Of a stretch of 64,000 bases of DNA, positions 14,940 through 27,718 are shown piece after piece. The translations under genes were made by a program, and so were the position numbers. The notes under the pieces are model-generated. The model worked only from the letters and a program-made list of their open reading frames with translations. It had not been told where the DNA came from and did no database searches. The stretch comes from Sinohyriopsis cumingii (Eukaryota; Mollusca; Bivalvia; Unionida; Unionidae): contig JAPYKE020000037.1 of the NCBI GenBank assembly GCA_028554795.2, positions 1,613,501-1,677,500 on the forward strand, written 5' to 3'. The first letter of the stretch is position 1. Each line of letters starts with the position of its first letter.

Positions 14940-16628
14940 ATGCCTCGAGAGTGTGTTAATACCGCGGACAATTTTTGCTATATTTGTGGGGAAGTGACAT
15001 TTGCCAACCAGAAGAAAAGTATCAATTCTCAAGTGAAGAAGGCATATCATCTTTACTTCGGATGCAAGGTTGGTGACCAAGACAAGCCTTGGGCTCCGCA
15101 TATATGCTGTGCTACATGTACAACACAGCTTTCACAGTGGTTGAATTGCAAAAGGTCATCAATGCCGTTTGCAGTCCCAATGGTGTGGAGAGAGCGAAGC
15201 AACCACCTAAATGACTGTTACTTCTGCTTGGTTCCTCCTCTTTCCGGCGGAATAACGAAGCGAAAGAAGTCGAGAATAGTCTACCCAAACATTCCGTCTG
15301 CATTGAGACCAGTTCCATATGGTGAGGGACTTCCTATTCCAGAACCTCCAGCAGAATATTCTCTTGATTCATCTGACGAAGACAAAGGTGAGTCGACCTG
15401 TTCTTCTCCTGGTCCATCATCATGCAGTGATCCAGATTTTCACTGTGGTGCATCATCAACCCCACACAGAATAACACAGGAAGAACTAAATGACCTGATT
15501 CGTGATTTGGACTTATCAAAGAACAAGGCAGAATTGCTAGGATCAAGACTCCAACAATGGAATCTTCTAGAAGAAGATATCACAATTACTGCATATCGAA
15601 AGCGCCACCAGCAATTGGAGCCTTTCTTCAGAAAGGAAAGTAATCTGATATTCTGTTCCGATATTGAGGGCCTCATGAATGCTTTAAAAATCACTCATGA
15701 CCCACAAGAATGGAGACTATTTGTGGACTCTTCGAAACTGAGTCTCAAGGCTGTGCTTTTGCACAATGGAAACATTCTTCCATCTATTCCAGTAGCGTAT
15801 GCTGTCCACATGAAAGAGACATACGATAACTTAAGGCAGCTACTGAATTCCATTGAGTATAACAAGTACAGCTGGCACCTCTGTGGTGATTTGAAGGTAG
15901 TTGCCCTTTTAATAGGACTGCAGCAAGGATATACAAAATACATGTGTTTCTTATGCGAGTGGGATAGCCGAGCAAGGGAAATGCACTACATGAGGAAGGA
16001 ATGGACTCACAGGCAGAATGTAGCCATTGGAGAGAAGAATATCCAACACCCAGCTCTGGTTGAGGCTCAGAAAATCTTGCTACCACCCCTTCACATCAAA
16101 CTAGGTTTGATGAAGAACTTCGTGAAAGCCATTGACCGGACTTTGCCAGCATTCCGATACCTGCATGAAAAATTCCCTCGACTCAGCGAAGCAAAGATTA
16201 AAGAGGGAGTTTTTGTGGGTCCTCAGATTCGAGAGCTTTTCAAAGATGACTGGTTCAACAACTTGCTGGAAGGTGACGCGAAACAAGCATGGAATGCTTT
16301 TCGCCTAGTTTCTACAAACTTCCTCGGAAATGTTAGGGCAGAAAACTATAAGGAACTAGTAGAAGACATGTTGATGAAGTATAAGAAACTTGGCTGCAAT
16401 ATGTCTCTAAAGATTCACTTCCTTCATTCCCATTTGGATTTCTTTCCTAGCAACTGTGGTATTGTTAATGATGAACACGGCGAACGTTTTCATCAAGATA
16501 TCGCAACAATGGAACAAAGATACCAGGGAAAATGGTCCACTACAATGCTGGCTGACTACTGCTGGACACTCCTCAGAGATGCTCCCGAACAGCTGTACAA
16601 GAGACAGGCGAAGAAATTTAAGATGTAG
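14940..16628 (+). CDS. 562-aa zinc-binding protein of a multicopy invertebrate family, probably transposon-derived
   Basis: An uninterrupted single-exon ORF of 562 codons, starting at the first ATG after the TATA module, with a polyadenylation signal AATAAA at about 16,848. The N-terminus has paired cysteines (CYIC at 13-16, C42, CC at 56-57 and C60, CYFC at 93-96), suggesting a zinc-binding module. An acidic/Ser-rich linker (about 140-175) leads to a long conserved-looking core with HLCGDLKVVALL (about 316-327), FLCEWDSR (about 340) and a terminal FPSNCGIVNDEHGERFHQD block (about 505-523). From memory, near-identical proteins occur in many copies in Hydra, arthropods and molluscs without an assigned function, which suggests a mobile-element origin. 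I see no convincing terminal inverted repeats (only a weak CCAGTAG match near 14,604 and 16,880). The catalytic chemistry is unknown. Confidence 0.75.
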   Translation: MPRECVNTADNFCYICGEVTFANQKKSINSQVKKAYHLYFGCKVGDQDKPWAPHICCATCTTQLSQWLNCKRSSMPFAVPMVWRERSNHLNDCYFCLVPPLSGGITKRKKSRIVYPNIPSALRPVPYGEGLPIPEPPAEYSLDSSDEDKGESTCSSPGPSSCSDPDFHCGASSTPHRITQEELNDLIRDLDLSKNKAELLGSRLQQWNLLEEDITITAYRKRHQQLEPFFRKESNLIFCSDIEGLMNALKITHDPQEWRLFVDSSKLSLKAVLLHNGNILPSIPVAYAVHMKETYDNLRQLLNSIEYNKYSWHLCGDLKVVALLIGLQQGYTKYMCFLCEWDSRAREMHYMRKEWTHRQNVAIGEKNIQHPALVEAQKILLPPLHIKLGLMKNFVKAIDRTLPAFRYLHEKFPRLSEAKIKEGVFVGPQIRELFKDDWFNNLLEGDAKQAWNAFRLVSTNFLGNVRAENYKELVEDMLMKYKKLGCNMSLKIHFLHSHLDFFPSNCGIVNDEHGERFHQDIATMEQRYQGKWSTTMLADYCWTLLRDAPEQLYKRQAKKFKM

Positions 16629-16847
16629 TCAATGACTTGATTTTTTATAGGTAGGCTATTACAGTTGACCTTTTACTATTGGAATGCATTTCGTTATGTA
16701 AACATTAATTTCTTGCAGATTACAAAAAAACTAGAGCCAATTTTGCAATTTGACTGTCATGTTCGTGTTCAGCACATAAAAATTGATAAGAATTGACTAA
16801 TTTTATTTCAGTAACATGACTTTTGTAAAAATTTTTTTGTCCAGTGT

Positions 16848-16853
16848 AATAAA
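16848..16853 (+). terminator. Poly(A) signal AATAAA
   Basis: AATAAA about 220 bp after the stop of the 562-codon ORF, the first canonical signal downstream of it. Confidence 0.55.
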
Positions 16854-17035
16854 AATGGCGCTATTTCCACTTCTACTGGATATATACATTTGATCATGTT
16901 CCTGGCCCTGCTGCTTGCGATTGTGATGAGTCAGTAGAAACTGCTGTGCCAAATGTCATTGCCGTTTTAATTCTGCTCAACCAATCAATAATTGTTTTCA
17001 AACACCATTTGGATACTTAAGTATTTTTATTTCCT

Positions 17036-17038
<3 letters not shown>

Positions 17039-17118
<80 letters not shown>
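17039..17118. repeat. (AT)n microsatellite
   Basis: About 80 bases of AT dinucleotide. Confidence 0.95.
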
Positions 17119-18339
17119 AACACGTCTTACATAGCTTCATTCATATTGATCCTTGTACTGTCGAGACAGTATCTCATACCATATTATATATCTTTACGTA
17201 AACGTTTATAGATAAAAGCTAATGTTGAATGGACATAAAACAAATTATGATTTTACCTAATGTTTACATTGTATGTAGTATATTCATGTTGAAACTCTTT
17301 TGTGGAAGGGGTTTAAATCACAATCTCCTAAACTGTGATATGACAAGTGTTAATTGCACTTTGATCACATACGTACTTTTGTTTTCAATAAACAACTTTG
17401 TAATATATTTATCCTTATTTCTGTGTCCCCATTATCATATTTGACATCTTAGTCCTGATGTTTCAAATTTGTAGGATTGATTTTAAGTCGGACATAAATT
17501 TGAACCATGTAAAATGACTCAGCTTGACTCTGACAAATTGATGACAAAGGTAATGAGAAAAATAATATTTTCAGGGGAATCCAAACTAGACAAGCTGGGC
17601 AAACACGTTGAGCATTCCATCAACTGACATGATTTTTTGGGCGCACTTGCTATGAAAATATTCATTATAAGTATGAATATCACATTTTGGAAACTGTTCA
17701 AAATGTATTTATAAATGTATTTATGTAGCATAGATTGCAGTCGACAACAATTGATAGCAATAGACGCTTGGGTAACATTCTTTGATAAACTACCCTTGCA
17801 CTCTATGGGGAATGTTGCTCTAATGTAAGAGCATCTTATAATAAAATCACAAAATTGACACTGCGTATCTTTTTAAAGTATTTCTTTAAGTTGAAGATAA
17901 ATTCATAAGAGCATTGTGGGTATTTCCGGGTATGCTTGAATCGTGTAAAGTATATCAAATATATATTCATATATAAGAACATATCAAATGAAATGTCATG
18001 TGCGGTCATGCCGAAGGTGCGATTACTGCTCAGCTGTTGAGCAGTTAGTGAAGATACAATAGCGGAGCAAATGCTAAGCTTACTTATTTGACGCATCATA
18101 ACTAATGGCAGAAAAATATATTGTATTCACTAAAAGGTTTTCCGAGAAACTATCGCTTCATATCGCGACGTTAACATCAAATCAACATGCTGCGAACAAA
18201 AGACGAACATCATACATGGCGAAAAATCAATGCCTTCTGCCAAATGTACAGTAAACGTTATTATGACTCTAAAGTTCAACATGGAGGCACTTACTAAGGA
18301 AATATATCCAAAATCAGATAATGGGAAAGATTTGAACTT
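17119..18339. other. Intergenic host DNA
   Basis: No supported gene or repeat was recognised. Confidence 0.5.
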
Positions 18340-18397
18340 ATAATAATAATAATAATAATAATAATAGTAATAATAATAATAATTATAATTATAATAA
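18340..18397. repeat. (TAA)n microsatellite
   Basis: Trinucleotide TAA array with a few interruptions. Confidence 0.9.
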
Positions 18398-19108
18398 TCA
18401 CATATGAAAAGAGTTACGGAATATGAGCACAATTATTTCTTACAATTTATTATTTTATTTATGAATGTAGTCTGGATAACATTGCATTAGGAAAGCTAAA
18501 TATTTTCACTTGGGCCGAATTCTTCATTAAATTTCAAATGTAGTATTCAGTATAGTTTCTTATATGTGTGTTATATGAAGGACCAATCCAGGATAAATTC
18601 AATCGTTATGTCTGGAGTAACTCACTTTGAAAACTCTACCCAGTCATCGTAATTAGTTTTGCGTTGATTTCGCTGCCGAAGTGGCCCTTCGGCTATTCAT
18701 GTGTTTTCTGACTTTAACAGTTTCACCAATATATTGGGTGGTCAAATCTTGCACGATACAATTTAATTTCCACTTGCTAACATTGAATTGAAAACGAAGC
18801 TAAATTCTGGCGTCAAACTTTCACATTATTATCATATCACAAGTACTCAGCATCAGAGACGTCAGGAGTCAATACCATTTATTTTTCATTTTGATTTATA
18901 CATCTCTCGATTGTTTGATCTAAGTGCATTCACTTCATGAGAATTTTCACAATTTCCATTCGTGTTTGAATTTTGTGAATCAATACATGTTTATGTTCAC
19001 AAGGCCGTTAAGTTACAACATCGTGTAACCTCATCGTTCAACATGAATTTGTTTTCATTTGACTTGAAACCGACAAACATTGAGCCATTATCAATAGATG
19101 TTATGCTC

Positions 19109-19113
<5 letters not shown>
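18398..19113. other. Intergenic host DNA
   Basis: Nothing recognised. Confidence 0.5.
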
Positions 19114-19155
<42 letters not shown>

Positions 19156-19184
19156 CCAAACACACACACACATACACACACATG
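19114..19184. repeat. (CA)n microsatellite
   Basis: CA dinucleotides with a CTCCCAAA interruption. Confidence 0.9.
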
Positions 19185-19189
19185 CTTTG

Positions 19190-19320
19190 CTACATGTCTG
19201 CGGCGAGATGCCCCAGTTCTAGACATCACTATAAACTGCCACATAGCAGACATCGTAGCAATGTGACTGAAAAATTGTTAAAGCTACGTTAAAAATCCAA
19301 ATCACAACACAACAACACAC
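19190..19320 (+). repeat. SINE-like tail
   Basis: The stretch ending TTGTTAAAGCTACGTTAAAAATCCAAATCACAAC resembles the 3' halves of molluscan SINEs, which commonly end in a GTTAAAC motif and CAA repeats. Only the tail is recognisable and it is diverged. The assignment rests on general similarity, not on an alignment. Confidence 0.4.
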
Positions 19321-19845
19321 ACATGCTTGTGTGGCACAGTCTGTTAGCCTGTTGATTGTTGTTGGCTGATAGTTGATCGAATTCCATTGCAAACACAACC
19401 GAGTTTATAGTTCAGTATAGCGCGGTTTGTTTTGCTGCTATAATCTTTTCAGTTGTTTTTGCTCAGCAGGCTGATATTGTTCAGTTAAAATACGTATACG
19501 CACTTGTATCCAATCACTTTTCTAAACTCGTACAGTCGTCAAAAAATCTCTGGAATTATCTTCCGATGAATGTTTAATTGTGTGTTCCTCGGGTTTTGCA
19601 TCCCGTTCATTTAAACACACAACGATTATGCCTTTGCATTTGCCCCTAACGATCAAACAAATGTTACGAGAACAATGAAACCTATCACTGTACTTAGATG
19701 TTCCCGACTTTAAAGGTGCAGAGATGTCGATAGCTGAAATCGATCTTTTCTCTTCGTGATGCCATGTTAAATATCAATTGTTGTATAACACTCATACTTC
19801 CACGTTGTGTGCGGTGAGGCATAGAAACTCGTAGCCCCAAATCAA

Positions 19846-20512
19846 ATGTGGGGTCAGATACATAATTGTCGAGCCTCGATTCCTGGAACTTATTATTTCA
19901 CGTGGAGCGAAGAAGTTCATATTTGTGAGAACCAACCCATCCTGCTTTATCAGCTTCGGGTCTACAACAAAGTTGGCAATGACAATTATTGCGGGTCTGG
20001 GGCACGACTAGATATACGAATTGATTTTAGCAACCAAACCGAAGTATGGACATGATCTATTGTACCAAGAATCCATATGAAATCTGTGCACGCCATCGAA
20101 TTTATAGAGATCGCATCCATGATTTAAATGGATGAAAGAATTGTCAAATGTCCCGCCAAAGAAGATTTGCCGTGGGAGGTTTGATGCGAGAACATGAAAC
20201 GATGTTCATCAGGCTGACCTTTTGTTTCTTCTACGTGATCGGGTACGGGAACTCGCGTACAAGTACGCATTAAACATAGTAGATATTGTCAGCAGATACG
20301 ATAAAACAGAGCTGTTGTCGTCTACAGATTCAGCGAGTGTCACGTATGCACTTAAATGTATTTTCATGCTGCATAATTTCTCGAAACTGCAGCTGCGTTG
20401 TTATCAAGGCATACGTTGCAGGTTAATCTTAGATTTGGTTGGTATACATCGTGGTCAAACCATTTCGGAACAATTCAACCGATCACTTAGGGAACAATTA
20501 TTCGGAAATTAG
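19846..20512 (+). pseudogene. Unidentified degenerate coding region
   Basis: Two ORFs of 69 and 96 codons in different frames (19,846-20,055 and 20,222-20,512) lie in a stretch with visibly richer, more coding-like composition than its flanks. More interrupted coding-like sequence extends to about 20,880. I do not recognise either peptide. It could be a decayed single-copy gene or an old mobile-element ORF. Confidence 0.3.
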
Positions 20513-20880
20513 TACTAGCAAACTTATGCATGAATTGCAAAGAATGCTCTCGCGATGAAGTAATATGGCTTAGATTTATCATAGTGGCGTTGAATAATGA
20601 AATCACACTCACGATTGGTTTAAAAATTGCTGAGTCGATTCGGCATACTACTGCCACCATTACCCGTGGAGCTTGAAGGCGGACAACATCGTGCTACTGA
20701 CACAGTGCAGTCCGTCGATAAATTTACAATCAAGAACCGGATTGATATTCCGGGACTGACCACCTTTTACTATCTGGCGTAGGTCAATCCATTGAAGAAA
20801 AAGCCGGCAGAGGAATTACTCATCATTCCGGAGAATAGGAAACGAGAATCAAGGAGGATTATGAAATCGTAATTTGATTC

Positions 20881-21989
20881 ACAATCGCATGCTGTGGAAT
20901 AGTCACAGTTATTCTGTCCAGTGACGTATAGGACTTCTTTCGCCTTCTTTGTTTATTTGTTTCTCGGGCTATCTGTCGACACAATTGTTCAAATATTTTG
21001 TAAGCGTTTCATGTACATATTCATTTTAATTATTGAAAGCTACACGCTCTGCTAGCACATGTAAATATTTTAGTTTGCTTGTCGGATTTTTTAAACAGAG
21101 AGTATTTAACACACGACTAAAGAGTGGAAAATGTGGCTAGTAATAAAGATGCATAGTGATGTACTGCTAACACAAAAGGTATTAAGTAAACAATCAGAAC
21201 ACTTGTACTGCAGGTTGTCTCCAGTGTGTCTGGTTATCAACATACATTAATGTAGATATGTAATGATTTTAAACCGGCATTGACTGCGATTCCTACACGA
21301 AAATGTTTTAATATGTATTTCAAAATATTTTGTCCCATGTCAGTAACATCATGTGCTACTTGTTGACTTTGATTGAAATAAGATATCAAGTTGTTATTCT
21401 TGCATGTCGAACAAGATGTAAATGTATTGATCTTCACATATGGGAAAGTAACATTGGTTACACGCTTAGGACATCTAATAAGTTAGAAGTGTGGGTACTT
21501 TGAGGACTAATGAGAATTTAGCATTTGGGAAACTCTGGAAATATGCGAAAACTCAGTTTCGGACCATATGTGGACACATTACCATTGGCATAGTCCACTA
21601 TAGAAAATACATACAAATGTTTACTTACTGAATGCTTTATATTATAAGTGTTTTCTTTACTCATAAGACAAAATCTATATTCTGTTATTAGTTTATATAA
21701 TTTTGTCTTATTATCAAACCGCCTGTAAAACATTAAAAATAGGAGACAAATGGTATTTAAACAACTTAGTGCACCATGAAATTACTTTAGTGACCTGCAG
21801 AACTACAACGTTTTCCTTTCTAATACATACAAGAACAAATTAAATGACGTTTTACCTCCGTCACGGCATTATTGTACGAATCGTTCAAAGAAAGGTTTGT
21901 ATAATTCCCATTTGTCATCAAATGTTTTCCATGTACAATTGATGTCTGTATAATGTTTGCAACCAAAGGATATTGATCACTGTATCTTC
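20881..21989. other. Intergenic host DNA
   Basis: No gene or named repeat seen. Confidence 0.5.
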
Positions 21990-23030
21990 TTTTGATTTGG
22001 TTTATTATACCAATAATAAACTCTCTTTTTGAAACTTAAAAATTACAATATTTCTTATCCATCCAATAAAACTAGTACACAATGAATCAGTCTTGGAACA
22101 GTTCCAAAAGGTGAGATAAAGTCTCTAAGACGTCATCGTATAAAGGGCACATGTTTGTAGTATTTTTCAAAATTTATCAAAAATGTAATTGTTCGTAACA
22201 TTCTTTGCATTATTTTCATTTGGAAACCATCTCAGTTAAGGACATTGAGTTAATTTACAAGGCAATGCAAAGTATTTCTTCCAGTCTCGCGCACATGTAA
22301 ACACAAGTTTTTAATTCAATTTTTAATACTAACAGTTTTAACTTTTATTTTTTTACGTATAATTTTACAGCTTTTTATTTTTAATGCACAAAATTACAGC
22401 TTTAATTGAAACGGATCATATATATTTGAATTAAGATTTTATATCAAGTTGTTGGAAACTGGCTTTGAGTATGCCTTGAAAGTCTAGGACGTTGAATTGC
22501 ATTTTAAACTTATCACAAAACCCAGTATTAATCCATTAACCCACTTCATTACCTAAATCACTGAAATGCAAAATTCCCTTTTCTTCACCCAGAGTATGCA
22601 CATTACACTAAAATTTCCAACGTTAAATTAGGATTCGTACATATTGACCTTTATGAAAATCTCTACAGTATGTTTATTATGTAATTCAATATATCATACA
22701 AATAGATTCGGCGGTTCGTGTCTAAGATTCAGTCAATGTGGGTATGTGAGAATGCTTGCCAATAGCTTCTTGAGGGTCGGTGGTTCTTTCCGGGGTTTTC
22801 CCGGGTTCTTCCTCCACCATTAATACTGGCCGCCATGTATAGCCTATCGTGTGCTGAAAAATGGCGCTAAACCCCACAACAACATAGTTTAGAATCCATT
22901 CAAAAAGTATTTCTCACCTTTGTCATAGAAATCTGTCAGTGAAAAACATGTCTATATTTGGCATGGAAGTTTTCATTATCTCTCCTCATTTAGGTTTAGA
23001 ATTGACAAGTCTTATTACCCAATGGAGCTT
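21990..23030. repeat. Dispersed repeat copy 2, split by an insertion that ends in a SINE-like tail
   Basis: Positions 21,990-22,190 match the first half of the 3,340-3,680 repeat and 22,886-23,030 match the second half. The roughly 700 bp between are inserted sequence. Its right end (22,785-22,880) has the form CCACCATTAATACTGGCCGCC followed by GGCGCTAAACCCCACAACAAC, a tail seen in molluscan SINE-type repeats. Confidence 0.6.
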
Positions 23031-23626
23031 CAATGAATGAATAAACATGTTAATAGCTATACGTTTCAAGCCTCTTTCACAAATTTTGTTTCCTACAAAT
23101 TTCCTTCTCACTTTATCGTTTCCACTACCCCATATAATCGTATGGAAAAGTAAATCTTACAATTAAAATTTGGTTTTAGGTGGGTTTGGTAAACTTCGAA
23201 ATAGGTGAGAAATCGGCGAGTAATCATGGATAGGGTCATGTTTTTCACAACTATATTTAATTCAAGTGGGGTAAGTGATCTTTCTTTCAATAGAAAACTA
23301 AAGACTTAACATCTGTAAGTTTGCTTTCATAATTGAGCTTTACCATATTGTCAATTAGAAAGTAGTATGTATGCACGTGAAATAAGATGTATTCCAGTCT
23401 AAATGATGTTTAAGACAGTACCTTTTAGGACATCTAGTTATACTTTCCATATTCATATACATTTTATTTATCCTGAGCCCTGTACTGTTATAATATTGTA
23501 AACAAAACCTACAGTCCTCTGAGAACTCCAGGGTGAAAGCGGCATCACCTACATGCAGAAAAACTGGATAGTTTGTGAGTTTTATTTTAATAACATTTAT
23601 AAATGGATTTATCCGAATCAAATGAG

Positions 23627-23743
<117 letters not shown>

Positions 23744-24430
23744 ATAAAAGAATGAATGCATGGGAATAGTGGGAGACATTGTCTACATCCTCTCTTGATC
23801 TCAAACCACGGTTAGCATTACCCATTTCCAAGTAAAGGAGGTTTGATATTTTTATTAAAGGGATGGATCTAACATTTAAATTCCTTGTTATAATTTAAAA
23901 CATTTTGAACTTTATCCATAAAAGGCCATGTATCAGAATCATATAATATCTCAAAATCAACTAAAAAATGTCTAGTAGCTTGGACGTGTTAGGATAAAGA
24001 CGAAGGTCGTAATGAGTACGAATAATTTCACATATGTATCTGCCTTTCATAAGACTTATTTGATCACTACTTATAATTGTAATAATAGTATATGTTTTAG
24101 TCTTTTTGCTAGTTAGTTTTTATGGGTCTTCATTTCCTTAAAAATTGTTTTGGCTTATCCGTTCTAGGGAGAAATATTATAACATATTATTATTAACCGG
24201 CTTGAAGCAGCTGTTCTGTCTTTTTATGTGCCGTTTTCATGATATATGTGCTTGTTGGCTGTCTTAGTCTACGTTATTGTGTTCATCATGTATTGGCGGT
24301 TTAGTTCGTATGTGTGTCTTCATCTCCTTGTTTTGGAAACGAGAACAATTAGACGTTTTCTCAGCTGTCTTGCTCAACTTTTACAACTTCCTTTGTTGTT
24401 GAACAAACGGCCATCACGTGATACTGGCCA
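23744..24430. other. Intergenic host DNA
   Basis: No gene recognised up to the degraded start of the LINE. Confidence 0.5.
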
Positions 24431-27400
24431 GTCAACCCGTTTATGATATGATCGACCCTCATTAATTGCTTTAAATGACCACTCCTTGGCTCACCACACT
24501 ACATTGTGCTCTAGACTAGACGAACCGGGACTACATTCATCATTACTTAAATGTAAACAGAAGCGAAAAAAGAAACGTTGTTTCAAAGCTGGCCGACATA
24601 GAACAGGAATAAGAATTCCAATTATCTCCCTTATGCCCTATCCAGCTCAACAATTTAAAAATTCAACCGTTAATTTAGATCATCGAATTCAAATCCATAT
24701 TGAATCGTCAACCTTTGTGTCAACTATCAAATATATACCTCTGCGTATTGCATGATTCAAAGCTCAATCAGTCGGACCACCAGAAAACGCACAGAAATAT
24801 ATTTTTTTAATCAACGACCAGAATATCGACGTCTTTTTCCTGACAGACACATAGCTAAAAACAACAGGCGATTAGCCCAAGTGTGCGGATCTAACAATCA
24901 CTTGTTACTCCATCAAGGCGTTCCCCCGCCACTCTCGCGGAGGTGGAATGGCTGTCATCACAAAAACTCAATGATCAAACATCTTAAACACACCACAATA
25001 TTCAATTTCGACCACGTATCGTTTGAACTTGTCCAAACCATACGTACACTGTAACAAAGATCAGTCCATTTTCCTGCCTATACCGCCCAACTCCTAGTAG
25101 GAAAAAACAAGTTGACTGAATCTCTCTTTCTGGAGTAGTTTCCGAACCTTCTGGCTTACGGACATTAGGTATATATTCTTGGAGATTTCAACTTTCACTT
25201 TGACTGTCCCGGAAACCCAAACACATCAAAACTCCTTGATTCCATTACTGTTTTCAACCTCAGACAGTCAATTAACCAACCCACCCATAAACATGGTCAC
25301 ATTTTAGACTAGATTCTTCACAGACCTGATGATAACATTCTACCGTCTTCGCTGGTATCCCATGAACTTACATCAGATCACCTCTGCATTTTATGCCATA
25401 TTGACGTATCAGACTCTAACACTCCACCATTATCTGCTACTAAGAGAAACCTCGGTATGATAAATAGAACCAAACGAATGCATGGCATCCAAGCAAACCT
25501 AACAACTTGCTTACCTCCTACAGCAGAACAACTCGATAACTGCCAGCGTTCATTGCTCGACAAACATGCCCTAGTTACCAAATGCAGAGTAGCAATTCAA
25601 AAGTGTTCTCCATGGTATAAAAGTGTTACGTACCAGCTTCGCACTGCTAAAGAGACCGCCGTAAAGCTGAGATGCTTTGGCTTTCCACCAGACTCACTAT
25701 TCATAAGCAAATCTATGAAGCCACTAATAAGAATGTCCCAAATATAGTCCATGCAGCGAAATCAGCCCACTACATTACTAAGATCATGGAAAGTTCCAGT
25801 TGCAAAGAGCTCTTCGAGATTACTAACAAGCTAATGTCAAGGAACAAATCTACACCACTTCCAACTACCTTCTCTCCAGCTGGCCTTCCGGACACGTTTG
25901 CAAAATATTTCCGTGTCAAAGATAAGATTGACAACACCATTTCAATTGACTCAGCACCATACAGAGTTGAACCTACCTCTATGGATTTCGTACGTACAAT
26001 CGTGATGAAGAGTCATGTGAACTTGATCCAATTCCGGCATCACTGCTGCTTGAGTGCTAAGATTCAGTATTGCCTTAACTAACTGATGTTATTAATACCT
26101 CTCTCTCATCTGGGGAATTCCCATCATTTCTCAAAACTGCCATTGTAAAGCCTCTGCTGAAGAAACCAACACTAGACCATACCGATTTAAAGAACTACCG
26201 CCCACTTTTTAATCTCCCATTCATATAAAAAATCTTAAAAAAGGTTGTTCTATCCAAGCTTGTATCTCAACTGAATTCAAACAGTATTTTTAGCAATGTA
26301 CAATCTGCATATCGCCCTTGCCATCGTACTGAAGTTTTCAAAAGTAGTTAATGATATTCTCTCGGCTTTGGAATGTGGAAAGATTACAGTCCTCACCCTC
26401 CTTGATTTGTCTGCAGCTTTTGACACAATAGACCATGATATATTACTTCACCGTCTCCAGCATGCATTTGGCATTCATGATACAGCCTTACTGTGGTTCA
26501 AATCCTACTTGGTCAACAGGACACAAATTGTATCACAAATGGAATACAATCCAGCCCAGTTAATCTATGCTGTGGTGTTCCACAGGGGTCTGTTCTTGGA
26601 CATGTTCTCTTCATTATATACACTCAGCGGTTCCAAAGTGTCATTGATCATCATCCAGTGTCTCACCAATTGTACGCTGATGACATGCAAATATACAAAT
26701 CTAGCCACCCAACTGAAGTTGATGCTACTATCCAACTTATACAGAGGCGCATTTCTGATGTGAAATCATGGATGACATGTAACAAGCTGCAGATGAATGA
26801 TGATAAAACTGAGGCCATTCTGATCACAACACAAATACTTTCTCATTCACATCCTTTGCCTCAAAGAATAAATATCAGCCACACGAACATTAAATTCACA
26901 CAGTCAGTACGAAACCAATGTGTCACTCTGGACAGTACTCTCACATTGTACCAACATGTCATGAACATATGCAAGCGGGCATAACTTGAGCTGAGACGCA
27001 TCAACTCCATTCGCAAATATCTTTCAGTTGATGCCACTAAAACACTTGTGTGTTCAATATTACTTTCTAGACTGGACTATTGTTACTCAGTTCCGTCTGG
27101 TTTATCTCAATATCTACTCCAGAACTTCAAAAAGTTCAAAACACACCTGGTCGGATCATACTTAGAGTACCACGATCAGAGCCCACCTCCCGGCTGCTCT
27201 GTACCCTACACTGGCTATCCATTCGATCCAAAATCAACACAGACTTTGTTCTCTGTGCTACGTTTCACTGACCGACTCTAGTCCAACATACATATCCGAC
27301 CTCACCCATGTGTATACACCAACGAGATACTTACTCTCCTCTTCTGACAATTGTATACTCATTATTCCCACAACGAAAACGAAGTCATATAGACAACGTT

Positions 27401-27718
27401 CTTTTGCATACCAGCGCACAGCAACGTGGAATGAATTGCACACTGAACTTAGACACAAAGACACAGTGATCCCATTGAAGATTGCTGTTAAAACTCACTT
27501 ATTTCGACTGCAAGAACAAACTTAAAGACCTAATATTGTTTCCTACCTTATATTTTTCAGCATGTTTTTTATGTTTTCTAATTGTATGGTGTTTGTTATT
27601 TGTAATCATATCAATATATGTTTTTTTATGTTATAGGTGTTGTCTAAAGTTGCAAAGCGCTTAGAGCATATAAAGATTAAGCGCTATTCAAAGTACTCAT
27701 TATTATTATTATTATTAA
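24430..27718 (+). mobile_element. Decayed CR1/L2-type LINE
   Basis: In order, with many frameshifts: a basic segment of the type that precedes the endonuclease (about 24,560-24,620); endonuclease relics including the glycine-rich RGGGMAVITK block (about 24,936-24,965); reverse transcriptase (about 26,090-27,000) with LLDLSAAFDTIDHDILLHRL, GVPQGSVLG and the YADDMQIY catalytic box; a C-terminal tail (27,310-27,525) with KSYRQRSFAYQ; and a 3' UTR ending GCGCTTAGAGCA, GCGCTATTCAAAG and an ATT repeat (27,702-27,718). The motif set and the ATT tail are typical of CR1/L2/Rex-group LINEs. The 5' limit is approximate and I found no target-site duplication. Confidence 0.8.
26296..26984 (+). pseudogene. 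LINE reverse transcriptase fragment (broken)
   Basis: The RT core is split over two overlapping frames (26,296-26,763 and 26,493-26,984). Motif A (FDTIDHD) lies in the first and motifs B and C (GVPQGSVLG, YADD) in the second, so at least one frameshift lies near 26,550. It is part of the surrounding LINE. Confidence 0.8.

Noticed and set aside
14604..16890. CCAGTAG inverted match flanking the 562-codon ORF as terminal inverted repeats
   Set aside because: Only about 8 bp match and no flanking target duplication was found.
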